This document shows, piece by piece, positions 1 through 12,400 of a DNA stretch of 64,000 bases. Numbering within the stretch: the stretch's first letter is position 1; every line of letters begins with the position of its first letter. Source of the DNA: Oegoconia quadripuncta (lineage: Eukaryota > Arthropoda > Insecta > Lepidoptera > Autostichidae); contig OX438751.1 of NCBI GenBank assembly GCA_949316235.1, forward strand, positions 8,580,413 to 8,644,412, given 5' to 3'. The notes beneath the pieces were generated by a model. That model searched no databases. It was not told the DNA's origin and worked only from the letters and a program-made list of their open reading frames with translations. The translations under genes and the position numbers were made by a program.

Positions 1-2025
1 TCTAGGCTAATCCGTTAAATTTTATACTTAAACTACGATTGCTTCTCCGAATTGATTTTGCCACTATTTTTTGAAATTATTAAAAAACAAGCTACGGGTC
101 TAGCATAACCCGTAATCTCGCTTCATGCGAGTGAGTCTTAAAGCTTCTATCTAGTGGCAATGTAGAAAGGTTATGGGCATAGCCTCGTCGGAAATGGGGC
201 GCGGGCGGGTCGGCGCGAGTGGCGAATGCGTGTAGGGAAACAATGTTTTGTGTAGGGCAACATGGGCAGTAGACGTGGCTTATAATTAATGTATATTAGC
301 ATTGATGCATTGTCCCTGACCGAGCAATTTGTAAATGTGAAACATATAAACAGTCGAATTGAGAACTTCCTTTTTAAGTCGGTTAAATTTTGACATATTT
401 ATTACGAAATTACCGTAAAGATCTCTCTTTCATTAAGATCACGCGATTTTTAGGTTTGAGATGGTACCTACATGATTCCGACTCTGTGACCTGTATATTT
501 ACTCGACGTACCACAACGACTTTTTATGACTGCTCTTTGTTTTCTATTACAAAGAAGCTATTTTGGTGTATTGTAATTTGCAAAATATTTGCATTTTGTT
601 ATTTATTGGTAATTAGTTATTTTTAGATTTTAGACACAACATTTTCTCTAATAAAATTATGTTCTACATAAATTATTATTTATAGTACCTACCTTATTCC
701 ACTCTACGTGTAAGCGAGTCTACCCTCTAATTGTAAAAACACCTAGCTATAAATACATATACCACTCTTTACCACATTTTCGGCAGCAAAACCTTCTATA
801 GTTGAGAGTTATACAGCATATTGAAGGAAAGCAGCCTCGTTCTTAAGTTTTTTTAGTAATTAATTTGTTGCCGGAAAATATTTTTATTGAGAGTTCTGTA
901 GTCGGTTAGTGCGTTCTGCCTGCCCCTTTAGCCTGGCAGTTTACGGCGATAATCGGCCGATTTTTTGTCACCAAAAATTTAAACCTACAGATTGCAATAT
1001 TGAAATGCACACGTCCAAATATGGGAGAACAAAATATAATGGTTTCATTTATCTTCAATATAAAAAGCCTGTGTGCCTTATCGATTAAGAAATAAAATTA
1101 CACTTAAAACGATCAAAGTTAAGAAGTTTTTAATATAAACCCATTTACGCTTACCCAGTTACACCACAGCATGATTAACCTAGAAGCAAAAATATCAGGG
1201 AGGCTTACAGCATATTATTATAGGTTAAATGCTCTAAGCAGGGAGGCATGTTCTCTTATCTTCATTCAAAAACCGCTCTGTTTTAGTAGGATCGGTGATT
1301 TCTGTATATAAACACAGTGATATTACGAGGTCATGTCATGATAGTCCCCCGTATAGTATAGTAGGTATTTAACCTTTAGGCGGACGCGGACACCGATCGC
1401 TGCCAAAAGAACTTTTATACCGTCAACACTCGCGGACACCGATCGGTGCCCACCGATACCCGACTTTCAACTCAATTGTAATGAATGATTATAGAGTTCC
1501 AATTCCTTTGGACTGTGTTTGAATTTGTTCTCTATTAAATTCCGCATCCAATAATGTGCGCCATGTTATGTTAGCCCGGTAAATAGTTACTATACTCTTT
1601 GTGTTAGCCGTAGATGTTAGCTATGATATTTAGTCTGTATTTGCGAAAATAATTTTTTCCTCTGGGTGGGAGTATAGGCATAGATTTCCAACTACTGTTT
1701 TTTATTAGAACGGGCTTAGAAACCTGCCATAGAGCTTCCAATTCTCATAACAATTTATTGAATTACCCGTTTCACCAACACGGCTAATATTTTGTTTCTA
1801 AAAATGCATTTTATTTTATATGAAACATATTTTTCAATCGACGCCAATGGTTAGGCTGTTAACCCGTAAGTTTTCATTGATATATTTTTGTTTTCCAACA
1901 GAAGACTAGGCTGTATGGGCTCGATCCCTTTCGCTTCCAACATTGTTGGAGACTCTTGTAGGAGAATAAACCAAAAAAATTAAAACGTCTCTCGGGGTAA
2001 ATAGGGAATTTAGATAACTCGGAGG
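1..2025. other. Intergenic sequence, no gene recognised
   Basis: This is AT-rich sequence with no supported coding region. The only open frame above 75 codons on the plus strand (390-626) has no family resemblance and no codon structure that I can trust. Two 20-bp direct repeats, 19 of 20 identical, lie at 1385-1404 and 1431-1450. The right end (about 1904-1982) is a remnant of a polyadenylated repeat described separately. Confidence 0.6.
1904..1982 (+). repeat. 3' end remnant of the 46.4-47.5 kb repeat family
   Basis: The segment around 1908-1931 (GGCTGTATGGGCT followed by GATCCCTTT) matches the last ~70 bp of each unit of the triple array at 46401-47551. It also ends in the same way, with AATAAA followed within a few bases by an A-run (1954-1981). 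Only the 3' portion is recognisable. This suggests a dispersed, polyadenylated retroposed repeat rather than a local duplication. Confidence 0.5.
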
Positions 2026-2144
2026 TTTTCAATTTAGAGTTTTGAATTTTGAACCGTCCCATAAGCAGCGTGAACCGCACGCTGTTTAAATTAGTATTCT
2101 GTGACAGACTACACGACTTGAAAGCTTTATTATTAGTATTTTTT
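2026..2144. repeat. Left copy of a 119-bp perfect direct repeat
   Basis: This 119-bp segment is identical, base for base as far as I can read, to 5888-6006. The two copies exactly flank an R1-type retrotransposon, so they are best read as an unusually long target-site duplication. The segment ends in a T-run that is two bases longer just outside the shared portion here than in the right copy. Confidence 0.8.
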
Positions 2145-5100
2145 TTACATTGCAGCAGAGGGTACATTGCGCGTATGTCAGTAGCTTACTGCTAAAGGCG
2201 CCAACGTTGACCCCCCCAGATACCATGTGCTCCAAGGCAATCTCCAACGAAAAAAGCTAGCAACAGAGGAAATGCTACTCGAGGCTACCAAAAGAAAGGC
2301 GGCGGTGGCACTAATACAGGAACCGTACGTGGGTGGATCGGATCGAATGAGGGCATATCGCGGTGCCAAAATCTTCCAGAGTACTGGAGTAGGTACCACA
2401 AAGGCAGCAATAGCCATCCTCGACTTTAACGTGGACGTAATACAATATCCAGAGCTCACCACGAACAATATCGTAGTGGTGAGCATAAGTACCAAACTTT
2501 GGAGGCTTACGTTGATATCGTACTACTTCGAACCCGATCTACCCATAACACCGTACCTAGAGCATATCACCAGAATTGTCAAAGTAGTCAAACCAGCAAG
2601 ACTAGTAATTGGAGGCGATGCCAACGCAAAGAGCACCTAGTGGGGCAGCCCGCGAATAGACCACAGGGGAGAAGACATGACAGGAGCTCTCCACGAATTT
2701 GGCATGCAAATTCTGAACCGAGGTGATACTCCAACCTTCGACACTATTCGAGGCGGCAAGCGCTATACAAGTTTTGTCGATGTCACTGCCTGCACAACTG
2801 ACCTGCTGGACCTGGTGGACGACTGGAGAGTCATTGAGAATCTCACGAGCTCCGACCATAACGGAATCGGCTTCAACATCAAGTTGGAAAGGTCTGGTGG
2901 GGTAAGTGTTAACAGAACAACAAGAATTTACAACTCCAAGAAAGCAAGATGGAATGCGTTTCATGAGGAACTCAACCAACTTATGACTGAACACAAAATA
3001 ACAGAGATAGAGATTGACAAAATAACAAAAACAGAAGAAATAGACAAACTCATCGACAAACTAAATAAAATCACCACCGAAACTTGCGATGCATCCATAC
3101 CTAAAAAAAAAAACACTGAAACACTTACCTTACCCTGGCTGACGGAAGAGCTCACGAAGATGAAACACGAAGTCACCACCAGGAAACGCAGGATCAGGAA
3201 CGCCGCACCCGTCCGAAGAACAAGGGTCGTGCAGGAGTACCTGGAAAGTAAAGAAAAGTATGAATTAGCAGCGAAACAGGCCCAGATCGTAAGTTGGAAG
3301 GAGTTCTGCGGAAAACAGGATAAGGAGAACCTGTGGGAGGGCATATACAGGGTCATTGGAAGGACTACAAGAAGGGAAGAAGACCTTCCCCTAATAAAGG
3401 ATGGGATAACTCTCGATGCAAAAGGTTCGGTCAAGTTGTTGGCAGAGACCTTTTACCCGGAAGACTTGGAGGAAAACGACAACCCAGTGCATAGAGATAT
3501 AAGGGAACGATCAACTGTGGTAAATAGGGAAGTTAATGAAGAACCAAAGGACCCCCCGTTTACAGAAGTTGAACTACTTACTGCACTGGATACGTTCAAT
3601 CCCAAAAAAGCACCCGGCGCGGAGGGATTCACTGCTGACATATGCAGCCATGTCATTAGAAATGATACTGGGCTCTTTCTGGCTATACTCAACAAGTGCC
3701 TAACACTCTATTACTTTCCAATCGCCTGGAAAGAGGCCACAGTGGTAGTGTTGAGGAAGCCAGGAAAAGAGACATATACCGCCCCCAAATCTTACCGCCC
3801 CATCGGCCTTCTACCAGTAATGGGGAAAGTCTATGAAAAAATGCTGGTTGCTAGACTTAAATTTCACCTTCTGCCAGGACTCAGCCAAAATCAGTTTGGG
3901 TTTATGCCCCAAAGGAGCTGTGAAGACGCCCTCTATAAACTCATGCAACGCATAAATGCTAAACTTGGAGAGAAAAAGCTAGTCACTGTAGTGTCTCTTG
4001 ATATAGAGGGCGCCTTCGACAGCGCATGGTGGCCAGCGATTAAAATCCGGCTGGCAGAAGCAAACTGTCCCAGTAACATTAGAAAGGTAATGGACAGCTA
4101 CCTCAACCAAAGAAGGGTTACAGTGAGATACAGTGGAGAAACTTACACCAAAGCAACGAATAAGGGCTGCGTCCAAGGCTCCATAGGAGGGCCCATCCTA
4201 TGGAACATAATGTTGGACCCCCTATTGAAGGAACTGGAGTCCAGGTCATATTACGCACAGGCATTCGCGGACGATATAATTATGGTGTTCGATGGAGAGA
4301 CAGGGCTGGAGGTGCAAGGGCGGGCCAATGCCGCTCTCGAACATGTTCGGGTGTGGGGTGTCGAAAACAAGCTCAAATTTGCGCCACACAAAACGAACGC
4401 AATGATAATTACACGCAAGCTGAAATTCGACACACCACACCTGCGCATGGGAGGGATCGACATTGGCCTGGCCAGGGAGATCAAGGTGCTGGGTGTAACT
4501 TTGGATGAAAAGCTTACTTTTAATACGCACGTAGCTAACATCTGCAAAAAAACGATAAATATCTACAAACAACTGTCTAGGGCTGCAAGAGCAAGTTGGG
4601 GCCTCCACCCAGAAGTGATCCGCACCATATACGTGGCCACCATCGAGCCCATAATTTTGTATGCGGCGAGTGTTTGGGCACCAGCCGCGCAAAAAATTTG
4701 TGTCCAGAGACAATTGGGCACGTTGCAACGAGGATTCGTGCAGAAAATGTGTAGAGCCTATCGCACGGTCTCCTTGAACTCGGGACTGGTCCTAGCAGGG
4801 GTGCTCCCGCTTGATCTTCGTGTACGTGAGACTGCCTTGCTGTATGAGATCAAGAGGGGGGCGGCCCTGCCGGGGCTGGCAGACAGGGAGGTCGAGCGAT
4901 TGGCTTCGGCTATTGACGCCCCACATCCCTCGGAAAAAACGGGCCTACAGCTGATCTGCCTGAAGGACGAGAACGATGTGTCGGCAAACAGTGGCTGTGC
5001 AGTCAGGATCTTCACGGACGGCAGCAAATTTAAAGGTGGGGTTGGCGCTGCGCTTTCTCTGTGGGAAGGCGACGCGGAAACGAAGACTGTCAAACTTTGC

Positions 5101-5887
5101 CTGCCGTCTTACTGCACAGTCTACCAAGCCGAACTCCTGGCCATATGCGAGGCAACGAGACGAATGAGGAAGTGTAAGGCGACCACGTTTGGGATTTATA
5201 GTGACTCGATGGCGGCCCTCCAAACCATAACCAATCTCGGCTCCCTCCATCCCCTAGCAATTGAAACGCGTAAAAATATTAGAAGCCTTTCTCACCAGGG
5301 CAAAGCTGTGTCTTTGTTCTGGATAAAAGCTCATGCAGGATTGGAGGGAAACGAAAGGGCCGACCAGCTGGCCAAGGAGGCCGCCATCGCTCCAATCAAA
5401 AGAAAGCCCGACTACGATCTGTGCCCTGTCTCCTTCGCGAAGCGATTACTCCGCATGGAGTCGCTCCGCGAATGGGACAGAAGATACGGATCTGGCGAAG
5501 TTGCCGCAACAACGAAGGCGTTCTTTCCGAGCGTGGTTGCTGCATACAGCATCGTCCGAAAACTTGAGCCAAGCTACCTCAGCACACAATTGTTTACAGG
5601 TCATGGGGGATTCTCCGAGTACTTACACCGCTTTAAGTGCAAGGAGAGTCCCTCATGTATCTGCGATGCGGACACAAAAGAAACCGTCCTCCACGTCTTA
5701 CTGGAATGCCCAGTTTTCGGTCATGAAAGATATAATATAGAGCACAGGATAGATACAGATCTAACAAAGGAAAACTTAAAAACAATTATGAGTAGTAATA
5801 AAAGAATAGAATTTTTAGAGTACAGCTTAAAATTAATAGAAAGAGTTATTAATAGAAATAAGAAATAAAAGTTTGATGACAAAATAT
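2145..5887 (+). mobile_element. R1/LOA-type non-LTR retrotransposon, one polyprotein ORF
   Basis: The element is about 3.74 kb and contains one reading frame with endonuclease, reverse transcriptase, RNase H and a C-terminal Cys/His motif, but no ORF1 upstream. It is therefore 5' truncated or of a single-ORF type. It ends shortly after the stop at 5868 with an AATAAA-containing short 3' UTR and no long poly(A). Perfect 119-bp direct repeats (2026-2144 and 5888-6006) bound it. It lies upstream of the hydrolase gene in the same orientation. Confidence 0.8.
2185..5868 (+). pseudogene. R1-type endonuclease-RT-RNase H polyprotein with one in-frame stop
   Basis: The frame is open from 2185 (after TAG at 2182-2184) to 5868, apart from one TAG at 2638-2640. 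The product would copy element RNA at a nicked chromosomal site. The N-terminal part is an APE-type endonuclease: a QEPY motif near 2310-2320, GGDAN just before the stop, and SSDHNG near 2850-2866. The reverse transcriptase follows, with SYRPIGLLPV (~3793), FGFMPQRS (~3897), a VQGSIGGP block (~4173) and the catalytic FADD at 4264-4275. RNase H retains all four acidic residues: Asp 5017, Glu 5131, Asp 5203 and Asp 5362 (codon starts). A Cys/His cluster with HVLLEC follows near 5690. Downstream of the stop 1,063 codons remain open. RNase H is absent from the classic R1 elements I know, so LOA or another I-group clade is an alternative. The stop makes this copy formally dead, but it looks very young. 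Confidence 0.85.
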
Positions 5888-6006
5888 TTTTCAATTTAGA
5901 GTTTTGAATTTTGAACCGTCCCATAAGCAGCGTGAACCGCACGCTGTTTAAATTAGTATTCTGTGACAGACTACACGACTTGAAAGCTTTATTATTAGTA
6001 TTTTTT
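5888..6006. repeat. Right copy of the 119-bp direct repeat
   Basis: Identical to 2026-2144. It immediately follows the 3' end of the R1-type element and is the second half of the presumed target-site duplication. It contains a small hairpin (GCGTG, AACCG, CACGC). Confidence 0.8.
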
Positions 6007-6455
6007 ATGGCAATCAGTCATTTTGAAACCTTTTCAGGCCGAATGAAAGACAAGGCTATATGGTCTTTTGATCTTTGCCTGCCAATAAGTGGCGAATTTA
6101 ACAACAACAACAACATCATCGGCTGTCAGTTTGACAATTTCCAGCTGATCAATGATAGAAGTGTTGTGATTGTCAGTAGCCAATCAAATTACAGTTCATT
6201 TTCCTATTAGCCAATCAAATAATTAGACGTTGTGATTCTGCCCAATGCCGTTAAATTCGGTTATTGCTAAAAAGAAAGAGCAAGATTCTTATCGAAATAA
6301 AAAAAATATTAGTGTCATTTTTGTTGTGGAGTAGGGTGGGTGTGTTTGTGTCGTCCAAAATTACTTCCCTAACTAAAAAAAAGGGAGCAATAAGGCTCTA
6401 GTATGTAGATTTACCTTTAAACGCTGAGGCACTTTAACTAACTAGTCTACTTAAA
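6007..6455 (+). other. Upstream region and 5' UTR of the hydrolase gene
   Basis: No coding sequence is recognised between the right 119-bp repeat and the hydrolase start codon. Promoter elements cannot be pinned down by eye. An in-frame TAA at 6435-6437 lies seven codons before the chosen ATG, so the protein cannot be extended upstream in this exon. Confidence 0.5.
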
Positions 6456-9400
6456 ATGTCCACGGTCCTCTTAGCGGTCGTCGCAGTTATACTGTGTGTG
6501 CTTTTTCGAATACTGAATGTTAACAGCCAACCGCAGAAACCAGTAATATACGGAAGGGATAGAAGCTTCATTGAAAGTATCCTATTTATTTCACCCTTCC
6601 TGAATGAACCGTAAGTACTGAAATTATTTTTGTGATGCATCTTATTGAAGTTTTCCTAGTCCATGCTTGATATCGTTCATGCATGAGTTAGAAGCGTGCT
6701 TGATGATGTCATGATCTTGCAACCAGCGAGAAGTAGGTATTTTATTACTTGCTTAGCTAGATTTATGTTTATTTTCGAAAAGATGCATAACCAACACTGC
6801 AACAAGAAAATGTATTTTTTTTTTGTTTCTTGAAGTTCTATTTCATGGTTAGCACTGTAAATTTGTGTGAAGCCGTGTTACCTGAACGTGTTTTGCTCTA
6901 CTGATTACTCAAAAATTATTTTGTTCATGCAATAATATGTATTTTTCATTCCTGTTATTAATCATAGTGATCATTGTTAGTGTTGGGTGTTTCAAAAAAA
7001 CAACTTAAAACAAATTTTGAATTCCTTGCTTCTTTATATGTAAAAAAAATTATTACTTGTGCTTTTGGTTATTCACATTGCTTATCAAGTGATGAAAATA
7101 ACTATATCCATAATTTGAATAGGTTACAAACTAATATGGTATCCTATAATGACAAATTTAAATTTTTTGACACTAATAAGTTTATTAGGAATCTTGTTTT
7201 AACGAAAGATAAACTATATCTTTCAAAATATTATATAAAACAATTGGCTATGTTGTTAGCCTATAATTTACCTATTTATACGATACCAGTCAATGGTAGA
7301 TCCTTTTTTGTAATGGAGGGCCCTTCTAGGGGTATCAAATCACCTATTATTTATAATAATAGGGATGTGACTCCTGTTGAGACGAGGGACTTAGAGCAGT
7401 CTCGATATTTAAACTAGGTAAAAAGACAAAAGAAAAGCCAAATCGACTTACAATATTTCATCAAAATATTCAGTGCTTTTCTGGCAAAGAACTAGAAATA
7501 GAGATGTTTTTAGAGAAACACAACACCATCGATATTGTATGTATTACTGAACATTGGCTAAAACAAACCGAAATGATTATTTCAAATGACAATTATTATT
7601 GTATTAGTTCATTCCATCGACAGTTTAAGACACATGGAGGTTCTTTAATTTTAATTAAAAATAATTTAAAAGCGAAGGAACGCAAAGATGTTGTTGCACT
7701 TTCGATTGAATGTACTATTGAACTTTCATCTGTGGAGTTGGAGAACTACATTGTTATTTGCGTCTACAGACCTCCTTATGTTTACAATTTTAATTTGTTT
7801 GAGTCGGTCATGGAAGATGTGCTAAAACTAGTAACTAGAGGGACAAAGTCAGTTATAGTCTGTGGTGATTTTAATGTAGATTTGCTGGAGCAGAAGTCGT
7901 TAACTACTCGAATAATAAGTTTATTTAAGTCTTTTAATTTAAACAACGTATTCCTAGAGCCTACTAGAATCACTGAATCTACAGCCACTTGCATAGATAA
8001 CTTTTTCTGTAACTGTAATTTCATTGATCAGTCTATACTAAACTGTTTAAGGTCTGATCACTGTGGGCAACTTGTTGCTTTTCCGTTAATTAAGTTATCC
8101 AATCCCACAGTGGAATTCATTACTAGACCTATACCTGCAGAAAAAGTAGAAATGTATAAAGAAGTTTTGCTAAATAAATTACCTTTACCTTCGTCTGAAA
8201 CAATTGACTGTGATAAATTTTATACAGATTTCTTCAATGTTTTGAATAAAGAGTTTGAACAGATCTTTCAAATTAAAAAAGTTAAAAATACCAATAAATT
8301 TAAATTCAGTAACTGGGCCACGAAAGGTATTCGAATAAGTAGAGATAAGTTGTTTCAGCTCTATGAAGAAAGGACAATTAGGCAGGATGACCTAGAGTTC
8401 TGCGAATTTGTTAAAAGTTATTCAAAAATATTTAAAAAAGTTTGTATTACTGCTAAGTCCAGATACATTAGTAATATTGTAAATATTGCTGATAATAAGA
8501 TTAAAGCAGTCTGGAAGGTTATAAATAGGGAAACGTCATGTGTTAAAGAACGTGACAATGGATATTCAATTAAAATTGATAATAGAATTATCAATCGCGA
8601 TATAGAAGTAGCTCAGCATTTTGAAAATTTTTTTGTAAATATTCCAGTCAAAACTACTGAAATACTAGATTCATCACCAATTCGTGCTAAATCATTGATG
8701 GTAGCTAATGTAAAAAAATGCCACACTATTCTTAAATTTAGGTATGTTGACCCTCTCGAAGTTATAAAGGCTTTCAAAACGCTAAAGTTAAAAAAAGCTG
8801 AAGATGTCTGGGGCATGTCGGTACAGCTGTTGAGTCATATTGTCACTACGATCGCTCCTTACTTAGCCTTCATTTTCAATGTGAGTATTGATCAGGGTGT
8901 CTTTCCTGAACTGATGAAACATAGTAAGGTTGTACCTCTTTTTAAATCAGGATGTAAAAACGATCTCAATAATTACAGGCCCATCTCCATTCTACCTGTA
9001 CTTAGTAAAATTTTTGAGAAACTTATTCTGGGTCAAATATTGTGTCATTTCAATACAAATGGACTACTACATGATAAACAGTTTGGCTTCACTAACGGTC
9101 GCTCGACAACGGATGCCGGTGTAGCTCTAATTAAAAATATTTATAATGCCTGGGAAGATCGCAGCGATGCAATCGGTGTGTTTTGCGATCTTTCAAAAGC
9201 ATTCGATTGTGTGGATCACAAAACGCTTTTATTTAAATTAGAACATTATGGGGTGCACGGCAAAGCCCTCGACTTATTAACTTCTTATTTAGAAAATAGA
9301 ATTCAAAAAGGACAAGTAAATCTGGAAAAATCTTCAGGATCCTTTGTGAAAATGGGAGTGCCTCAAGGATCAATTCTAGGTCCTTTTATGTTTTTAGTTT

Positions 9401-12400
9401 ATATTAATGACTTGCCTTATTTAGTTCGGAACCTGGTTGATATTGTGTTGTTTGCTGATGACACTTCATTTATATTCAAAATAAAGAGAGGGTCGAATGA
9501 TATTGACGATGTAAACGATACTCTTTCACAGGTTTCGAACTGGTTTACTGTGAATAATTTAGTTCTAAATGCTAAGAAAACCAAATGTATTAAGTTTTCC
9601 TTACCTAATGTAAGGCAGGGGGAAAACAACCTAAAGTTGAATAGTGAACCATTGGAATTTGTTGAGAACACTGTTTTTCTTGGCATCACTTTGGACTCCA
9701 CACTACAGTGGGGGTCGCATATTGAGACACTTGCGAGCAGGCTCAGTTCAGCTGCTTATGCTGTTCGTAAGATTAGACAACTTACTGACATTAAAACAGC
9801 GAGGCTCGTTTATTTTAGCTACTTTCATAGCATTATGTCTTATGGTATACTACTGTGGGGTAGAGGTGCAGATATTCAAACAATATTTGTTCTACAAAAA
9901 AGAGCAATCAGAGCAATATATAAATTACGCTGCCGTGATTCTCTAAGAGATCTGTTTAAAGAAATAAGTATTTTAACTGTTGCATCCCAATATATATATG
10001 ACAGTATAATGTATGTACGCAAAAATATATGCCTATTTCGCAAACATTCTGATAATCATAATTTGAATACTAGAAACAAAAATAAAATTGAAATTCCACA
10101 ATTTAGACTTAGCAAGGTTAGCACATCCTTTGTGGGACACAGCATACGCTTTTACAATAAAATACCAGAACATGTATTGAGTTTAACAGAGCTGCAATGT
10201 GGGGATCAGGAGGAGCAGTAAATGAAATGCACAACTTGGTGATACGCGTATAATGACATCAAAATGAGTCGTGCAATTACTTATATACTAGGTACACAAT
10301 GTAGGGAAAAGGTGCGTCATACATAACATACCACACCTCCCCCGTTTTTTTTTTTTTTTTTTTTGAAAAAAAAATTATTGATTTTTTTTTCCAAAAAATA
10401 ATAATAACATAAAAAAACAAGTTATTAATTCAAAACAAATAACAAAAAACGTATTGTATGTATAGTCGAGAGCGATACTATACTCATCATCTCATATCTA
10501 AGTACATCATATCCGAATCTTATTTTCAACATAGTGACATTACAGTGCAATATAAATAACAAAGTTAAAGTAGAAACCAAAAATTGAGTAGGTCAAAGGA
10601 TGATAATATTATTATTTGTCAATTCTATTACTTACTCTTATTTTACAGTTGACTAAGGATACCTACTTTATTTCTTCTATACTTGCCACACTTACATAGA
10701 ATTTAGTCTACCTCACAACGCATGTAATGGGTATAGTTAACACATAAATATTTTTCAAATTCAAATCCTTTATTATTATTTTGGTGTAACAAAAATAAAA
10801 TTATAGAATACCAACTTTCGAAAATAATTTCCAAATTATAAAAATTTCAACAAAATAAATCCTTTTTTTTTCCAAGATTACTAAAATAGGTAATAGGTAC
10901 TTGGGTTATTATTGAAATGTAAGAAGATTATTAACTTTAATGAATTTTAGTTTATATTTTCTTTTCATTCACCAATTAATTAATAACTCAGTATTTTTAA
11001 TACAAATACAAAAATAAAATAAAAACACTATGTTTTACAAATGTAAAAATCTGAGATACCTACAAAAAAAAAACATTTTAAATGTAGCGAAAAATATTAA
11101 TCAAACTTAAGTAAAACACATTAAGATGCGTTTATGATATTCATCGAATGAAGTTTTACAATTCATAAGTGTCCTTTTTTTTTTGATAAATACATGTTAA
11201 ATTAATATATGATAAAATATAAGTAACTTCTTCTAGATTATATTCTATATAAAAGAAAAACTTGTACAATAACGGACACAATATTATATTTTGTGTCTAT
11301 GCGCAATGTTGACAATTATACATACAAAAATGTACTTCAGTTTATCAATGCTTACTTTAATTCACCAATCACCAATTTATCATACAAGAACAAGAACAAG
11401 AACAAATGAAGAACATATGTTAATTAAAAGATCTGTGTGCTTTAAAAGAAAAATACACACGAATAAAATAAATGTGTCATATCAAAAGTAAAAGAAATAC
11501 ATGATAAATGTGCCCAGTGTTTGTTATAAACTTGAAAATAATATAATATACCTAACTCTCGTCCTATAGATCACATCTTTACAGTGATACCATAAAATAA
11601 ATAAAATACTTGGTCATTGTCTTTATGGGTTTAGCACCAATATCATCCACCAAATTATTAAACTTCCTTAAACGATCCATATTTTATACAAACAGTCCTT
11701 TACCATTCTCAATTACAATATCTATTCATAATATACGTACCGGTACACTTAATTATATCATCTCGATATATTATTCCTTTTATTTGGGCCGGCCGGTCCC
11801 AATATTTGTCATAAGGTACATTTTATTTAAGTCGACTTTCATTTTAATAAATTAAATAATACATAGACTTCTGTCTAGTATGGGTTGTGCGCACACCCTA
11901 TAATAACTTGGGGCCATTAGTTTTAAGATTCCTAAATCTCCAACAGCTCTCACAGAGAAACGTCGTTTGCACCATGATCGAGCGAAGGATGACCCTCGAA
12001 TTACCTTTCTTTTGTGTACCGTGTACTTTGCGCTCACGCATTAATTTTCATCCATACCTGTCATACTATTGTCCTTACCATATACACATCCAAATTGAAT
12101 CCTTTGATCTACAAGAATTCTGTGACATCTGGGTGATCAATCCAGAATTTATCAGAACCTTATATATCAAATTATTCCCAACATCCTTTAAGTAACTGTA
12201 TCTTGTACCAATCATTTCCGTTTTAAAGAAGTAACATCCTAAAATATCCAGTCTACTTACTACTACCAGTATCCTCACCAAGAGAGATCTGGTTAAATGA
12301 GAAAAATACCTAATTACATCTCAAAGGAGTAAAAAGTTTTTTAATAAATTTCTCATAATACGCCAATCCATAAACCATTTAACTTTGCTCTGCATAACTC

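Noticed and set aside
390..626. 78-codon plus-strand open frame as a gene
   Set aside because: AT-rich, no recognisable domain, and no splice partners or promoter evidence.
2026..6006. Reading the 119-bp direct repeats as LTRs
   Set aside because: They lack TG...CA ends, a primer-binding site and a polypurine tract, and the enclosed protein has an APE endonuclease and non-LTR RT with no integrase or protease.
10336..10450. T-rich tract as a processed pseudogene poly(A) on the minus strand
   Set aside because: It ends in CGGGGGAGG right against an LTR start, which fits a polypurine tract better.
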